This document shows positions 1 to 13,700 of a stretch of 64,000 bases of DNA, piece by piece. The DNA lies in assembly GCA_038502055.1 (NCBI GenBank), contig JAXRKN010000039.1:1612001-1676000 (forward strand), written 5' to 3'. The notes under the pieces were generated by a model that saw only the letters and a list, made by a program, of their open reading frames with translations, made no database searches and was not told where the DNA came from. A program made the position numbers and the translations under genes. Numbering within the stretch: position 1 is the stretch's first letter; every line of letters begins with the position of its first letter. This stretch comes from Tanytarsus gracilentus (lineage: Eukaryota > Arthropoda > Insecta > Diptera > Chironomidae).

Positions 1-197
1 CCATTTTCCATTGTGTTTCATTTTCCATTGTGTTTCATTTTCTACTGTGTTCCATTTTCCCCTGTGTTCCATTTTCCATTGTGTTCCATTTTCCATTGTG
101 TTCCATTTTCCATTGTGTTTCATTTTCTATTGTGTTCCATTTTCCATTGTGTTCCATTTTCCATTGCGTTCCGTTTTCCATTGCGTTCCATTTTCAG
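1..197. repeat. 17-bp tandem repeat array
   Basis: About 11 consecutive 17-bp units of the form CCATTTTCCATTGTGTT with point variants such as TCTACTG, CCCCTG and CCATTGCG. The left edge of the window cuts the array. It is part of copy 1 of the repeat-built element. Confidence 0.85.
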
Positions 198-766
198 ATC
201 CATGCCAATCGATTCCTGGTAAATTCCGTTTTCAATGAGGTACATGAAGCCATCTTTTAAAAAATGGACATTAGAGGCATTCCTTGACACTCCTGGCCGG
301 CGTGAGGTCATTCTTCAAAATCATCAATGCTAATCAATTCCTGATGCAATTACGAGTTCAATGAGGTACATGAAGCCATACTTTTAAAAAATGGACATTA
401 GTGGCATTCCTTGGACACTCCTGGCCGGCGTGACAGTCATTCTTAAAAATCATCAATGCTAATCAATTCCGGATGCAATTACGAGTGCAACGAGGTACTT
501 GAAGCCATTCTTTTAAAAAATGGACATTAGGGGCACTACTGGCCGGCCGTGATGGACATTGGTGGCACTCTTGGATGGCCATGATAGACATTCCTCAAAT
601 ATTATCAATGCCTTTTGTATGAAAAATGGCATTTAGGGCTGTCCATGGCACGACCTGTGGTCATGACCCTCATAATTCCTAAAATGGCCGAATCTAAATT
701 CATAGACCTACCATTTGGCGAAAACTAGAAGTCTCTAGCTATCTCAGGAGCCGAGATCTCGAAGGA

Positions 767-800
<34 letters not shown>

Positions 801-866
801 GGACGGACGGACGGAAAGAGGCGCATATAAGTGTTACACCACTTCGTGGGTTACACTAAAAAATAC
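1..866 (+). mobile_element. Repeat-built element, copy 1 (left part cut by window edge)
   Basis: Begins inside an array of a 17-bp unit (CCATTTTCCATTGTGTT and variants, about 1-197). It continues into about 2.5 diverged copies of a roughly 125-bp unit recognisable by GCCGGCGTGA, a GTTCAATGAGG-like block and AAAAAATGGACATTAG (about 198-600). A unique stretch with TAGAAGTCTCTAGCT follows, then a GACA/GACG tetranucleotide run (770-816), and the end motif GTGTTACACCAC-TTC-GTGGGTTACAC near 832-857. The same parts in the same order occur at 25778-26805 and, inverted, at 19259-20366. No transposase-like reading frame is present, so it looks non-autonomous. The reading frames through the 17-bp array are by-products of a stop-free repeat. 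Confidence 0.75.
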
Positions 867-1598
867 TTTTATGTATATATCTCTATCGAGTGAGAGAATG
901 TGAAGAGAGCGACAAAAGAAAGTTGATGGACTATAAAGAATTCTAAAGCACTGACCTCATTTAACAGCTAGTGTGTACATACTTTAAAAACACACACACG
1001 CTGTATGTGATAAAAGCAGGGAAAGAGTGAGAGAGAGGAGAAAAATTTATTCAATGTGGATTCAAAAACAAAGTTCTTTTTACACAGAGAGCTTCAAGGC
1101 ACAACGGCAGAGACTATACGTCAAACATCAGAACGAGGAAAAATTTAAATTGAAAAAATATGATGAATAAATCAAGTAATTGAAGAGTTTAGTGAAAGAC
1201 GCAACAAAATATACACACTACTAAGAGTGCTGCTGCTAGTAATTTCGTAATATGAACACTTTTTGTAGGACGCACTTCTAAAGTGAACATAATTAAAGTA
1301 TTTTTTATCTCCACTTAATTGAAGTGAAAAGAGTCGCTTCTTTGTGATAGAAAAGTGCGCGTGGATGAGTTGACTCGTATACGGTACCATTATATAGTTG
1401 TTGTTACATGTTACTCTTGTTGATATTAACCAAAAAAAGCAGTTAGCTTTAAATTTATTTAATAAAAAATAAAGAAGTTGCCTTATATAATAACTAAAAA
1501 AGAACAGTTTTGTGGTTAAGTGACCTTTACTCAACTAAAATTTGTGACTGATATCACCTAAAAAGAAAAATATTTAAAAATAAATGTGAGAGAGAAAG
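867..1598. other. Upstream flank and probable 5' UTR of the alternative pumilio exon
   Basis: AT-rich sequence without a supported coding exon. It separates the end of repeat copy 1 from the ATG at 1599. An in-frame TGA at 1587-1589 precedes that ATG, so the reading frame does not extend upstream. A 120-codon frame on the minus strand (1172-1534) has no recognisable domain and was not called. Confidence 0.5.
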
Positions 1599-1751
1599 AT
1601 GGTAGTTTTGGAAGGAACACAAATGGCCACAACAACCCTCGGTGGGCCTTATGCGCAAGGCGCTCCAGCCTTAAAAATAGTACAAAAGCGTTTTCTTGGT
1701 CTGCATCAATGGCTTTCACCAGTCTACGGCAAAGAGATTAAAGAGCAACTC
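1599..1751 (+). CDS. pum: Candidate alternative first coding exon of pumilio
   Basis: 51 codons from ATG (good context, AAG before ATG and G after) to a consensus GTAAGT donor at 1752. The exon ends in phase 0 and the next pumilio exon (9908) starts in phase 0, so the two join in frame. An in-frame stop at 1587-1589 means it must start translation rather than continue an upstream exon. I do not recognise the peptide, which contains GLHQWLSPVYGKEIKEQL. Included in the pumilio model above. Confidence 0.6.
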
Positions 1752-4700
1752 GTAAGTGTTACACTTAAGTATGTTATTCCCATCAAAGCATCGAGCGATG
1801 AGATCCAAACACGTCATAAACATAATGTGTGCTCAAGTGCGGTCGTTTTGGCTCACACATTCAAAAAAAATTAAAAAACCATTTTCGATATTTTAAAAGT
1901 ACGCGAAATATTATATGGCTACCCTTGTTTAATTATACATTAATGAATCACGTTTGTATGCACTCGAAAAGAGGAGCGAGAGAGTAAAATTAAAACTGTA
2001 ATTTTTACTGCTGCTGCGCTGCCAATTCAATCTTATCATTTCGCATTCATCGCGACGACGACGACACTCATATCTTAGCACAATGAATGCTCTCTTTCGC
2101 ACTCACTTTATTAGCTACACATTCAACATGTCCAAGTGTCTCGTCGACACAACATGAAGAATCTTTCCGGTTCTCTTTCACTCTCTCGAGAATCAGGAGG
2201 AGGGTTGATAACTCCCCGCATGGTTGAGATGCCTTTTTAGGTCACATCTTTGTGTAATTTTGTTCGCAAAAAATGACCTGATTCAAGTTGAAAGTCAGAG
2301 AAATGAGATTTTTTCGATTACCGTTAAATAAAATATATGTGAAAAATGCAATCAGCGCACAAAGTTCGGGTTAAAATGATTACTTTTTAAAGCACCCATG
2401 CAATGAGCTTAAAATTACGGGAAAAAAATTGAAAAATAGATAAAACGTGAGTATCGTGAAGAGTTTCTTAACCTCGATTGTGCTGTGCCTTCGGGAAATA
2501 AATACCGGCTTTGAACATTTCATTGGATTCATCGAGTTCTTTACAGGAAGATTTGAGCAATAAACACGATCATCTGGCCATATAGAAAGATGATTTCAAC
2601 TATGCGCTAAGTAAAATCGTAAAAAACTCTAAAGAATAATAAACCTTTTAATTGATTGCGATGGTGAAAAGTGAGCATTTATTTTAATTAATTTTGTCGA
2701 CCATTAAATGAGATTGAAATAAGATTAAAATGAAAAATTTGAAATTCTAAGGTGAAAATTTGCAATTTAATATTTTTTGGGGTTTCATTACAATTTTAGA
2801 TTTTAACGGTTTTTTAAATGAATAATTTTCCAAGCCAAAAACAGCACTTTTTCTAATGGCACTCTTAATTTTCTTGAAAATAGCACGCATTGAAAATGGA
2901 TTGACATGGTTCGCATTGCCTTCGGTATCAATCTTCTTCATGGTGCTTTTGTTGAACTTCCTAGAAGAAAAAAGTGCTTCCACTCTTTTATATTCGAAAA
3001 ATCAATAATAAGTTCATGTCCATCCCTTGTCATTTATCATCATCATTCTTACTCTACACTTCTTTTCGTACGAAATTAAAGAACTACCGTGTATCGGTTG
3101 TTGGCGTGAAAATTAACGAATGGGAGGAAAAACACAAAGTACTAAAATGCTTAAGAAAATAAACAGAAGGAAGAAGAGGGAAAAAAAGTTTAACGAGTTG
3201 GTAATACAATGAAAAAATAGTTATTTTTAAAGAAGCTAAAAGGAAAAATTATATTCACGTTTTTCAAGACAAAAAAATCAAGATCATGAAAATGTAAACG
3301 GCGGCGGTGATGGGCGAGCGAATAATGAGCAAAATAGATAATTATCATCATCATGATCGCCTCAAACTGCTGCCTCAAACGACAATGACGACGTCGATAG
3401 CATGATGGAACTGTTCTTTGGCATGTGACTAATGTGTGTTCTTTACAAATATGGAAGAGATAATTTAGTAAAAAATTGATTGAACTGGATTACCTTTAAA
3501 TCTGTATTGCAGTTTAAAATTAACACAACTTAGGGGTCCAATTCCCTAGTGGAAGCCCTCCTCATATATATGCTTTTGACAAAAATTGGAATGATGCAAA
3601 AAATATGCGAGAAAGAAATTTCGTGCTCTCTCGCGAATCTTGTTCGAGAAAGTTGAAATTTATAAGAGCGAAAAAATGCTTTGAAAGAAAGAATGAAAAA
3701 AAAGTATGGAATGAAACGAGAAAATGAGAACAACTTAATGTGAGTTTGTGTGTGGATAAAATAAGGCAGAGTGTGAGAAGAAGAAATGAGGAGCTTGTAC
3801 CGTTATTTTGACCGATTATATAACGGGGTCTGAGAGAGAGAGAATTATTTAAATTGAATAAGAAGAATCATCAGCTTTTTTTTCGGGAGAATGACTAAGT
3901 AAAAACCAAACGGAAAAAACTTGCATTTTAACAGCTCACGAGTAGAGGTTTCGAAAATCCGGGTTTTTTGTCGGACTGAAAATCGGTCGGTCCGAAAACG
4001 GTTTCATTTAAAAAAAAATATTTTCCTCAATTTTCAGCACTTTCGTTATGCAAAAAAATTTTTTTTTAAAATAATTTTTTAAATTTTTTTAAAATCCAAA
4101 TTATATTGTGTTATAATTAAAAAATTTTTCCCCTTCGTATTTCAAAAAATAACGACAAATTAGTGATTTAGTATTTTTAATCCGGTGCGGGGTTGGGTTC
4201 CCGGTTTCGGATCCCGGGATCCCGCCGAAACCTCTACTCACGAGAAATGAAAATCATCAAGAAATATTTTATTTTTTCGTTTGTTTGTTAAGTAGTTTCC
4301 GTTTCTCTACATAGTCGACTTTAATAAACGCAATAAGCGTGAGTTTATGGAAAAATATTTTCATATTTATATATTTATTACATGTGTGGCGCAACATAGC
4401 ACTAGACTGATTACGTTTACATAATGTATTTGAGGGCAAGTCCAAAGTTTGAGCGATCATCGATTTATTTCGACCAATTTTTTGATAAGGCAATTTTGCC
4501 TCTTGCCTATTCTCCGTTTATAAAGTTCAAAGAACTTTTTTTGCAGCTATTCTATCGTAATAAAAAAAGAAAACTTTGAAAATGCCTTCGAGATGAAATT
4601 TTAGATTGTACAAACTTTATCTTAATCTTGTTGTGAGCTTTTTGTTAAACATTTTGTCGAAATCTGTTGATGGAAATTTGAAAAACTTGTAAAGCGTTTC

Positions 4701-7700
4701 CATTTATCAAAATTAAGTAGAAGGCTTTTTGAAATTAATTCACATTTTTTTTCAGGAAAGTTCCTTTTTAATCCGGACCCCTCCAAAAATATTTTTCATA
4801 TTATTCTCCGAAGAGGCAGCAATTTCAAAACTAGCAACACATTCATCAAAATCGATTTTCGTTACATATGTTCTTTCACTCTATATGTTCTTATGTTTTC
4901 CTCCGGCATTTTTCGCTTTTCGTCGTCGCTTCCATTATTATCATTTTTGGTTGCCTATGTAGTCTATGTTAATGTCTATTTACATGCCTTTGCTCACTTG
5001 CTCATTAGAATTGTCGCAACCGACAAAAGATTCTCGCTTTTCTATTTTTTACGTATCACTGAGCGCTTATTTTATTACATATTTAAACATCTTTTTGCAT
5101 AATCATATTATAATGATGAAAAATTATCAACAAATCAATAACAAACTCACTCCCATATCTATCTCGATGACGATCCTTTCGAGCGTTCGCTCGTTTTTAT
5201 GATAATGTTGATGGTTGTGAAGTGGAAGTGAATGACTGCTGACTGCATAAATTGCTTTATTATCTGTAAAAAGAGATTTCTTTCATCATATTTTTTTTTT
5301 CGACGAGAACTTTTCAGCTTAAATGATTCATAATGCTGAACACAAAAAAAATATCTCTTCTTTAAAAAATGCGCGACCTATTTTTGGATATTTTTTTTGT
5401 TCACCTCAAGCCACACTTTGCGGTGCCTGCCGGTTTGTAATGTGAGAGCCACTTGAAAATGATGCATTTACAACTAAAATTACTTCATTGGTTGTTAATT
5501 AGTTAGGCGATACTGTGCTCGCACATACTTTTTCACATCGTCCAAATGAAGAATTTTTGTATAATTTTAGAAGTGAAATATGCGTTTTGCGTGATTATAA
5601 TTTCAGCTGGGCTGTCCTTGTGATAAATTTTCGGGTGACAATTCCTGAAAAAACTAACTTCAGTTTTCTTGGAATATTCAATTAAGCAATTAATTAATTT
5701 TTGTAATATGATGAATTTAAACTCATGGTTTAATACATTACCACTGAAATTATGTTGCTCATAATTAAAATTTAACCACCAGCAAAAAATTGCACAAATT
5801 CCACCGCAAGAGGAAAGTTAAAGAGAGAGAAAGTCATTAAAATTATTCAAATGATTACGTTTTTTGTGTAATACAACTTTTTCCTCGCTAAAATAATATT
5901 AAAATCGCCTCCTCTTTAATTATGACTTAAACTATTCAGTGCAAAAATTTTAATTGACTTTTCCCCCTTAAAATGAAGAGAAGCGAGAAATGCGAGAGAT
6001 TTTTGATAGTGAAATGCTGTTCTATAATTAAATTAATATATCACTTTATTATGTGATTTTTTTTATTATTTCTCGACCTCTCAGTTGATCCGATCAGCCG
6101 AAAGTCTTTTTTGCTTAAATTTTTTATGGGTTTAAAGAAATGAATGATAATAAAAATGAGACTGGTGTGGATTATTCGCTCAGCACACTTTCTACATAAA
6201 TTGTGGATGATATATAAAAATAAACCACCACCATTTCATCTAATTAAGTCGAAGAACATAGTGGTATCATGTAGCATGGGCAACAAGGCGAGCATAGCGA
6301 ATCTAACTTGGTGTAGTCAAGGGGTGGTGCATGTTTTAAATTGATTAAATCCTTGGATTAAAAAAATTATAATCTCGGATTTAAACATTAAAATTGAATC
6401 AAATCAGATTAAAACTTAACCTCAAGTGTTCCACCCCTAGCCTTCAATATGGCGAAATTGACCGACTCTATTCGACCGACACACCTTTTATAGTCGTCAT
6501 GAAAATGTAACAACATTCGGCCGCACCTAAAAAAGGATTCACCTAGACTCTAGCACACATATATAAGCTTCGAAAATTGCAAGAGAGTGGAGAACCATTC
6601 TTTCCTGCGATGACTCGAAAATGCTTTTTTCTATCAAATGGAATTCCTCATGTTTTCTCATTTTGCCACATTTTGAATGATTAAAGGAACTTTTATGGAT
6701 TTTGAGAGCGCTATTAATAGCATCATCATCATATTTTTCTATGTTTACATGATAAACCTATGAGATGAACCACACAAGTATAATTCAATTTCCTTCCACA
6801 CGAAAAAATCAATTTACACATACAACGAAAATTTCAACAACAGTTTCCGAGTTTAATTAATTTCTATATAAAAATTTTTATATTGTTTGAACAACAAGAA
6901 ATGAAAAAGTTTCTATTGTCCATGAGAGAGAGATCATATGTGTTTGAATTTCACCTCGCCATAATGTCCTTACCAAAGTCGTGATAATTTGTCGTTTAGA
7001 ATGAGAGCCAAGGAGATGCGACTTTTTTGCTAAAAGATTTAAAAATTTAGTCCAAATTGAAAATATATAAAAAAACTTATTCAACAAAAATTTCCTTTCC
7101 TTGGTCAAAACCTTTCAGACATAGATTCGAGTACATAAACTTTTTTGTATGACTATGTTGTGTTCCTGCGTACATGAAATCCATGTCATGGATTTATGAT
7201 GTTACATATCATGTCTGTCCTTCTCACCCTCCTCATAGAGAGCGAAAAAAATCATTAATTGATTTATCCACATTCCATAAACACAACTCACAACATATAG
7301 ATTGATTATTATTAATTACAACTCGTGTGCGAGGAAATTGTTATTAATTTTTAAAGTAATTATTAACGTCTTATTAGCCATCCACTCATCATGTTATCAT
7401 CATCGTTAGAGATATTATGCGAGCGAGAAAATTCTTCTTAAGTAGTTCTGAATGATTTGATGAATAAGAAAAGTTTTCTTTCGCTTCTACTTTGTCGCAT
7501 GACAAATTAGGAGAATTTTCTCGGGTGTAAATGTGGTTAATGTTTCATAGATACTTAGACGGAGAAAAATGTCATCATGTTTCTGTTGAAAGATGTTAAT
7601 GAGAGCAATTTAAAAAAATTACTTGACAAACTTAAGATTCAAACACTTTTAAAGAACGATTTTTATATCGATTTTTCAACTTCACTCCCACAATTTTACA

Positions 7701-10700
7701 TAAGTTCTGACCCCTCAATAAAGACATAAAATTAATCTCGAAAAAAATGTCGTTCGAATGTAAAATCGTCGCAAATAAATCCACTGCTCCAACTATTTCC
7801 GACACACAATTTACAATGCCTTCCTTCTCTCTCTCCAACATTTTTCTCGAAAAAAAAATTAATTCCCTCTTCTTTCCTCCTTTTTTTCATATCCTTGGTG
7901 AATGACGATTAAGGTTATTCGATATTTTGTAACTTTTTTAAATGAGAATGAAACACCTATAAAAGCTTGAAAGCTAATGTACAAACACAGGGTGACGGGT
8001 GGGCTCTCTTACATTTAGTGAATGCCGAGAAAAATATCGAAAGAAGTGAAAGAATGCGCACTTAATAAATGTTACCACGAAAGTTATATACATGAAGAGG
8101 TAGAGGGCGAAAAGTTAGCACTTATAAAAATGAAGAACAGAATAATATAAAAATATAACACACACACACACTCACAGTGGGGGTGAGCATTGTTATTTAT
8201 GTAATAAAAGCGAGCACCGCATCGTGCATTAGAAGTAAACAAATCGATACTATTCGTAGGTTGTAAACACGAGGACTTCAAAAAATATTTAATTTCGTGA
8301 GAGAGAAATTAGGAAAATGCATGATACTGTTTATGATATTCCTGGAATGTAATTACATACAATGTAGCTACATTTTAAGCATTCTCTTCAAGGGGTTGCA
8401 AAAATAAATTGAAAAGTTTTTGCGCACGCATTTAAAAATTATTTAATTATCTTCCGCCATCCCACGTGGAGGGAAGAACATGAAATTATTTTATGACATA
8501 AAAATTGTGTTTGGTTTATGAGCGATTATTATTTTATATTAACGCTACTACACTCATGTCTAGCGATGCCAGGGCAATGAAATTTTTATTATTTTCTATA
8601 AAAAAAAATATTTTCATTGAAATTGCATTTTTTGATCGATCTCTTAAAAAAAGTTAAAGTACGCTTAAAGATTTTATTTAATTATAACTTTCGTAAGGTG
8701 ATAAAAACTTGCATGAAAAGTCGTCGAAAAAGTTTCATTTTGGACTCGAACTCTAATGTTGTTACTTAAAGAAACATAAGTCTAGCGCCGCTTACTATTA
8801 AGGAAGAATCACAGCTTTTAGTCACGCGAAGTTTCTCGCTCGAGTGGCGCAAAAGAATCGAATGAATTTTGGTGTCAAGGGAGGGATTTTTTGGGGTTTG
8901 ATTTCCGGTCTAAATAAATATTTATGAACATTAACTAAATTCAACAAAAAATATTTAATAAATTCAAAATTTTTAATTTTCATAATTCGATTTTTCTGAG
9001 CTTTTTAAAAAGTTTTCTTAACTTTTTCGCCGACATTCAAATAAAGCTTTTCACGTATTATGAAGTGTGGATATGTCAAAGAGCATGCGATCCATGCGAC
9101 CTCGATAAAAGGATTTCTCATATTCTAAAAATCGAGAAATTTATTGCTGTTGATTTTTCAACGCTCTCATGCTGAAATTACTCAAGATTATTAACCGTTG
9201 CTAACAAACTTCTTTTTTGTGTGCGGCCAATTTTCCACACTTGAGTAATATTCACTCGGTGCGAACAAATTGGGAAATTTCTTCGTGTTTCTTCTCGATT
9301 AGACTTTCTTTTATTGCTGTTTGTTTTTTGTTGCGGGTGAATAACCAACAAAAGTTGCTTTTTCGATAGTTTTCGTTATCATTGATTTTCGCACTCATTA
9401 AGGCTTTTCACTTCTTACCGCGCATTAGAGTGACTGGTGAGAGGAAACGGTTTTGCAACGGATTTATGGCTAAGAAAAGTTAAAGATAAAAGTTTTAAGC
9501 AAGGGAATTAAACTCGCTCGATTTTCGAAAATATTTCTTTAATCCGATGTTTAAATCTTACGATTAAAATTAAATCGTGGGATTATTTTTAAATCTCATA
9601 TTTGAAGTTGTTTAAAATTACTGAATAAAATTTTTGAGTGTCCTCTCCTAGACACATTTTTAAGGGAATCCGAAAGTCGCTGTCTAGTCTCATTAGTCGA
9701 AGCGCATTTCTCTTCCGATAATTTGCTAATTATAAATCGGTTAAAATTAGGCATAAAAAATTGATCGTTGAATGTTTTCTGTTGAAAAAATAATAAAAAT
9801 CAAACTTTCATTATTGTTTTCTCTGCCACTGATCCCCGCATCAAATCTAAGAAGAAGAAGAAAATACAATAAGATTTTTAATTTTACAATTTTCTTCCAT
9901 TTTTCAGCAACTATTGAGATCTCAAAATCCAGCATTGACAAATACAAATGGACAACACATGCCACCTCAGCCGATGCCGATGGCAACTCAACAGCAATTT
10001 TTGGCACAACAGAATGCGGCCTATGCTCAACAGGCTGCATCGTATATGATGCCGGGACAAGATGGATTTATGACAACAATGCTCGCACCTCCATCATATT
10101 ACGGTGTCCCACCATGGGTTTATCCAGCTGGTTTGATACCTCAGCAAGGTTCACAGCCACGAAGACCTCTCACGCCGTCGCAGGGAGCTGAGAATCAGCC
10201 ATTCGTAAGTTTCAAAAATATTTTTAAATTTCCCCCGTATAAGAAGACATTTCGAGCGAAGCATTTGCAAATTATGTAATTAATTGTCTATTTCGTCATT
10301 CTTCCATTCTCTATCTCTCACTTTGTATGTATTCGAATGTCTCTCGAATATTTAAAGTTGTAAAAAAAGTGTCTTTTGTGTATTGTAAATTTATAAATAT
10401 TTTATGTACTTCATTTAACTAAAACCTGGGCTGACAAAGCGCAATAATCGATGGAATTTGTAAAGTTGAGAAATTTAAAATTTAGGTCATGATGCAGTCA
10501 AATGTCCATGACATAAAGAAAATTCTTAATGAACATTAAGTTTAGCAGCGACGACTTTCTGCCCAAATTAAGGGTTGTCCTTGTGTAATTATAGTTTTCG
10601 GCCATTTTCATTATTATTTTCGCTGTTTTATTTTTCCGTTTTACACGCGCTATTTCGTTTTTAACGCAAACTTGTTATTTGTATGTCGAAAATCGTTATG

Positions 10701-13700
10701 GAAAATATTTTTCTTATTTAGCCATACAACATGAAAATCTTACCAGAAACTTTTTCATCTTTCTGACGTCTTTACTTTTTTTTATATATATTTGGCAAAA
10801 AAAAGTTTTTCACTTTTCTTGTGTCTCCTTCTGTTGTGCATGACGTCAGAGTTTAATTAGGAAAATTTATTTGTATCGGAAGGAAAGCGTCAACCGTGTC
10901 AAGGTTGGGCGATGCTTAATTATTTTAAGCTCTCAAACTGCAGCGAAATAAGTTCTCGAGATAAAGTGTCAAGATTATTAATAATAATTTTAATGCTTGA
11001 AAGTTTTCCATAAGTTTTTGCAACAAAGTTCAGTGTGAGAAGGAAGGAAGAAAGAATTAAAGTTACTAGTCACAGAAAAAAATCATTAAAGTTAATTTGA
11101 GTGCCAACAATTAAACTCAAATTTTTTTAATTTAAAATCAATGAGCACACGTTGAAAATTTCACTAAATTTCTCAGTTTAAAATTTTCAATAAAATTTCT
11201 TCAAAATGCATCCGATTAAGGTCATTGATGACATTCTCTCTCGCCTCAAAAATTCCTCCCAGCAGTTCCTTCTTATTGATAACTAAAAAAGTGCGTGGCA
11301 AGGAAGAGAGGAGAGCATCTTCATCACTTTCGTCCCAAAACTGACTCGAACAACAACTCTCTGTGACTTTTAAACTTTTTTCGTAAAAAATTTTCCCCAT
11401 TATTTAAATTAAATATTCAACTACCGCATGAAATTTATGCACAAAAACTTCCACCGCAATGTTCACCATTAAATATCCATCAAATCGGATGATTAGCGTG
11501 AGTTAAAATTGAAAAATTTCTCTTTTCGAGCTCGGCCACGTGGTTTTGTTGAGAAAATTGAAAATTGCTAATTAATTGTTGCCTCACTCCATGTGTCTTA
11601 ATTGAACACTGTGTAAATTAGAATTTGTAACTATAGAAAAATCTTTTCCTCGACCACTTTAGGTGTTGCAGCCGACATTCTATGATCAAAATGGATGCGC
11701 TATAAATATGATGAGTCATCGGACTGGAACGCCGATGCGTCTTGTAAGTCCGGCCTCAGTTTTAGTGCCCGGAGCCGCTCCACCTCGGCCACAAGCTCCA
11801 ACGATCTATCAGCCAGCACAAGGTACGCCGCAAACTATGTATCCACAGCAAAATAACAGTAATAACATTGGAGGTAAGAGGTTTACTGCTCTCTCTCTCG
11901 CTATCGCTTCATACTAATAACCACACAGCACAGTTTTAAACTCTTCTTCCACCTCACTCACTCAATCATATATTCGCTAAAATGAAAATGGTGTTTTATT
12001 ATTTCATGAAATTATTAATTTTGTTTTCTTTAATCCATTCATAACCGAAATTGTTTTATTAATACGCTTGCGAAATTATTCTTTCGCAATTTTTCCTTAT
12101 TAACGAGAAATATTAATTTTTTTTACCGTTATGGGACAGGTGATTAGGAAGTAAAATAAGAAGAATATTTAAGAGGGGAAACTCTGGATTTTTTATAAAT
12201 TTTATTTTATAACGAAGAAATCAATTTAAAAAACTTTATAGCTGTTATTTAAAACCTGAGTCATTCACCTCTAGTAAAATATTTTTTTATTAATTATCGT
12301 TTACCTATTTTCATAACGCCACAAAGCTTTAACATAAATTCATATTTATACAAACAATTCAAACTCTTTCATACTGTAAATAATTTATTAACTCCCCCCG
12401 AAAAAAAAGTATTAATTCTATCGCATAATTTTTTGTTTCTTTTGTGCGACAAAACAAAAATTAAAATGTGCGATGAGTAGTTGGAGGATTTCAAAACCTA
12501 AATGCGGGATTTAACTCGTTAAATAGTCCTTGCCCATCAGGTACATGCAATTATTTAATTGAGGTTGAAAAGAAAATTAATTTGGCAGAGAAACGTGCTG
12601 AAAATAAATTTAAAAAAATTGGAAGCAACAGCATGAAGAGGAGATGAAAAGAACTGTTACATTTTTCTCTTCTCTTTCCATTTCAGGCTTGCAACTCAAT
12701 ACCGGCTTGACGACACGACGCGATTCATTTGATCGCAATACATCTGCGTTCAGTCCATCATTAGACTACAATTCGACAAACACGACTGGCAACGCATCGG
12801 TGAGAAGATGGCCGAGTGCATTTAACGGTGCGCTTGGAGCGAGCTCTCCCATCGGCGCCTCGTTAACACCACCGCCGCCCGGTGCTCTAGCTTTAGGACA
12901 AATGGTCAGTCGGGCGCCAGGCGCTGAAACAAAGTTCCGTAACATTGGACAATTGCCAGTCGCAATGAATACAACGGCCACTGGTGCTGCCGTTAATGCC
13001 GCCATGTTCGGATCAAGTAATTCCCTCTTCTCAAAGCTCGGTGGTGGCAACGTTGCTGGACGTGCGAGTCAACAAGGACCCGGTGTCGGCGTTAATAATA
13101 ACACAATTCCCGTCGTCATTCCAACTGGAAGTGGCGTTGCGGCTGCAGCAGCCAATGGCGACAACAAGGGACGCTCGAAATTACTCGAAGAGTTCCGCAA
13201 TCAACGCTATCCAAATCTCCAGCTCCGTGATCTCGCCAATCACATTGTAGAATTCTCACAGGATCAACATGGATCTCGCTTCATTCAGCAGAAATTAGAG
13301 CGTGCAACGGCTGCTGAAAAGCAATTGGTGTTCAATGAGATAATAAGTTCATCATATAGCCTTATGACAGATGTCTTTGGCAATTATGTCATACAGAAGT
13401 TCTTCGAGTATGGCACACAGGAGCAGCGTTCGGCATTGGCGTCGCAAGTTAAGGGTCACGTCCTCTCGCTCGCACTCCAAATGTACGGCTGTCGTGTGAT
13501 TCAAAAGGCACTAGAAAGTATTCCGACTGAGCAGCAGCAAGAAATTGTCAGGGAGCTCGATGGATTCGTAATGAAATGTGAGTTGAGATTTGTAGTGATT
13601 TCACGACCTATTTTCTAACATAAAAAAACTCATTCTTTCCCCTCCCAGGTGTAAAAGATCAAAATGGAAATCATGTCGTTCAAAAATGCATCGAATGCGT

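Larger units (their letters stand above)
1752..9907 (+). other. pum: Large pumilio intron (8.2 kb)
   Basis: No supported coding exon lies between the donor at 1752 and the acceptor at 9907. It holds an hAT-like MITE (3943-4236), one foldback element (about 6319-6444), and otherwise AT-rich sequence with CA and GA microsatellite stretches. The reading frames of 60-78 codons inside have low-complexity Phe/Ile/Lys composition and no domain. Confidence 0.6.

Noticed and set aside
11..260. Three overlapping frames of 69-76 codons rich in FHFPLCSIFHC
   Set aside because: They are all three frames of a stop-free 17-bp repeat, a compositional by-product.
1..620. CRISPR-like regular repeats
   Set aside because: Units are contiguous with no unique spacers, in a eukaryotic intron or spacer context.
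5590..7130. Short frames in the pumilio intron considered as extra exons
   Set aside because: Low-complexity Phe/Ile/Lys translations, no splice-phase match to the flanking exons.
12766..13050. 94-codon minus-strand frame inside the pumilio exon
   Set aside because: Antisense shadow of the Ala/Gly/Pro-rich pumilio sequence.
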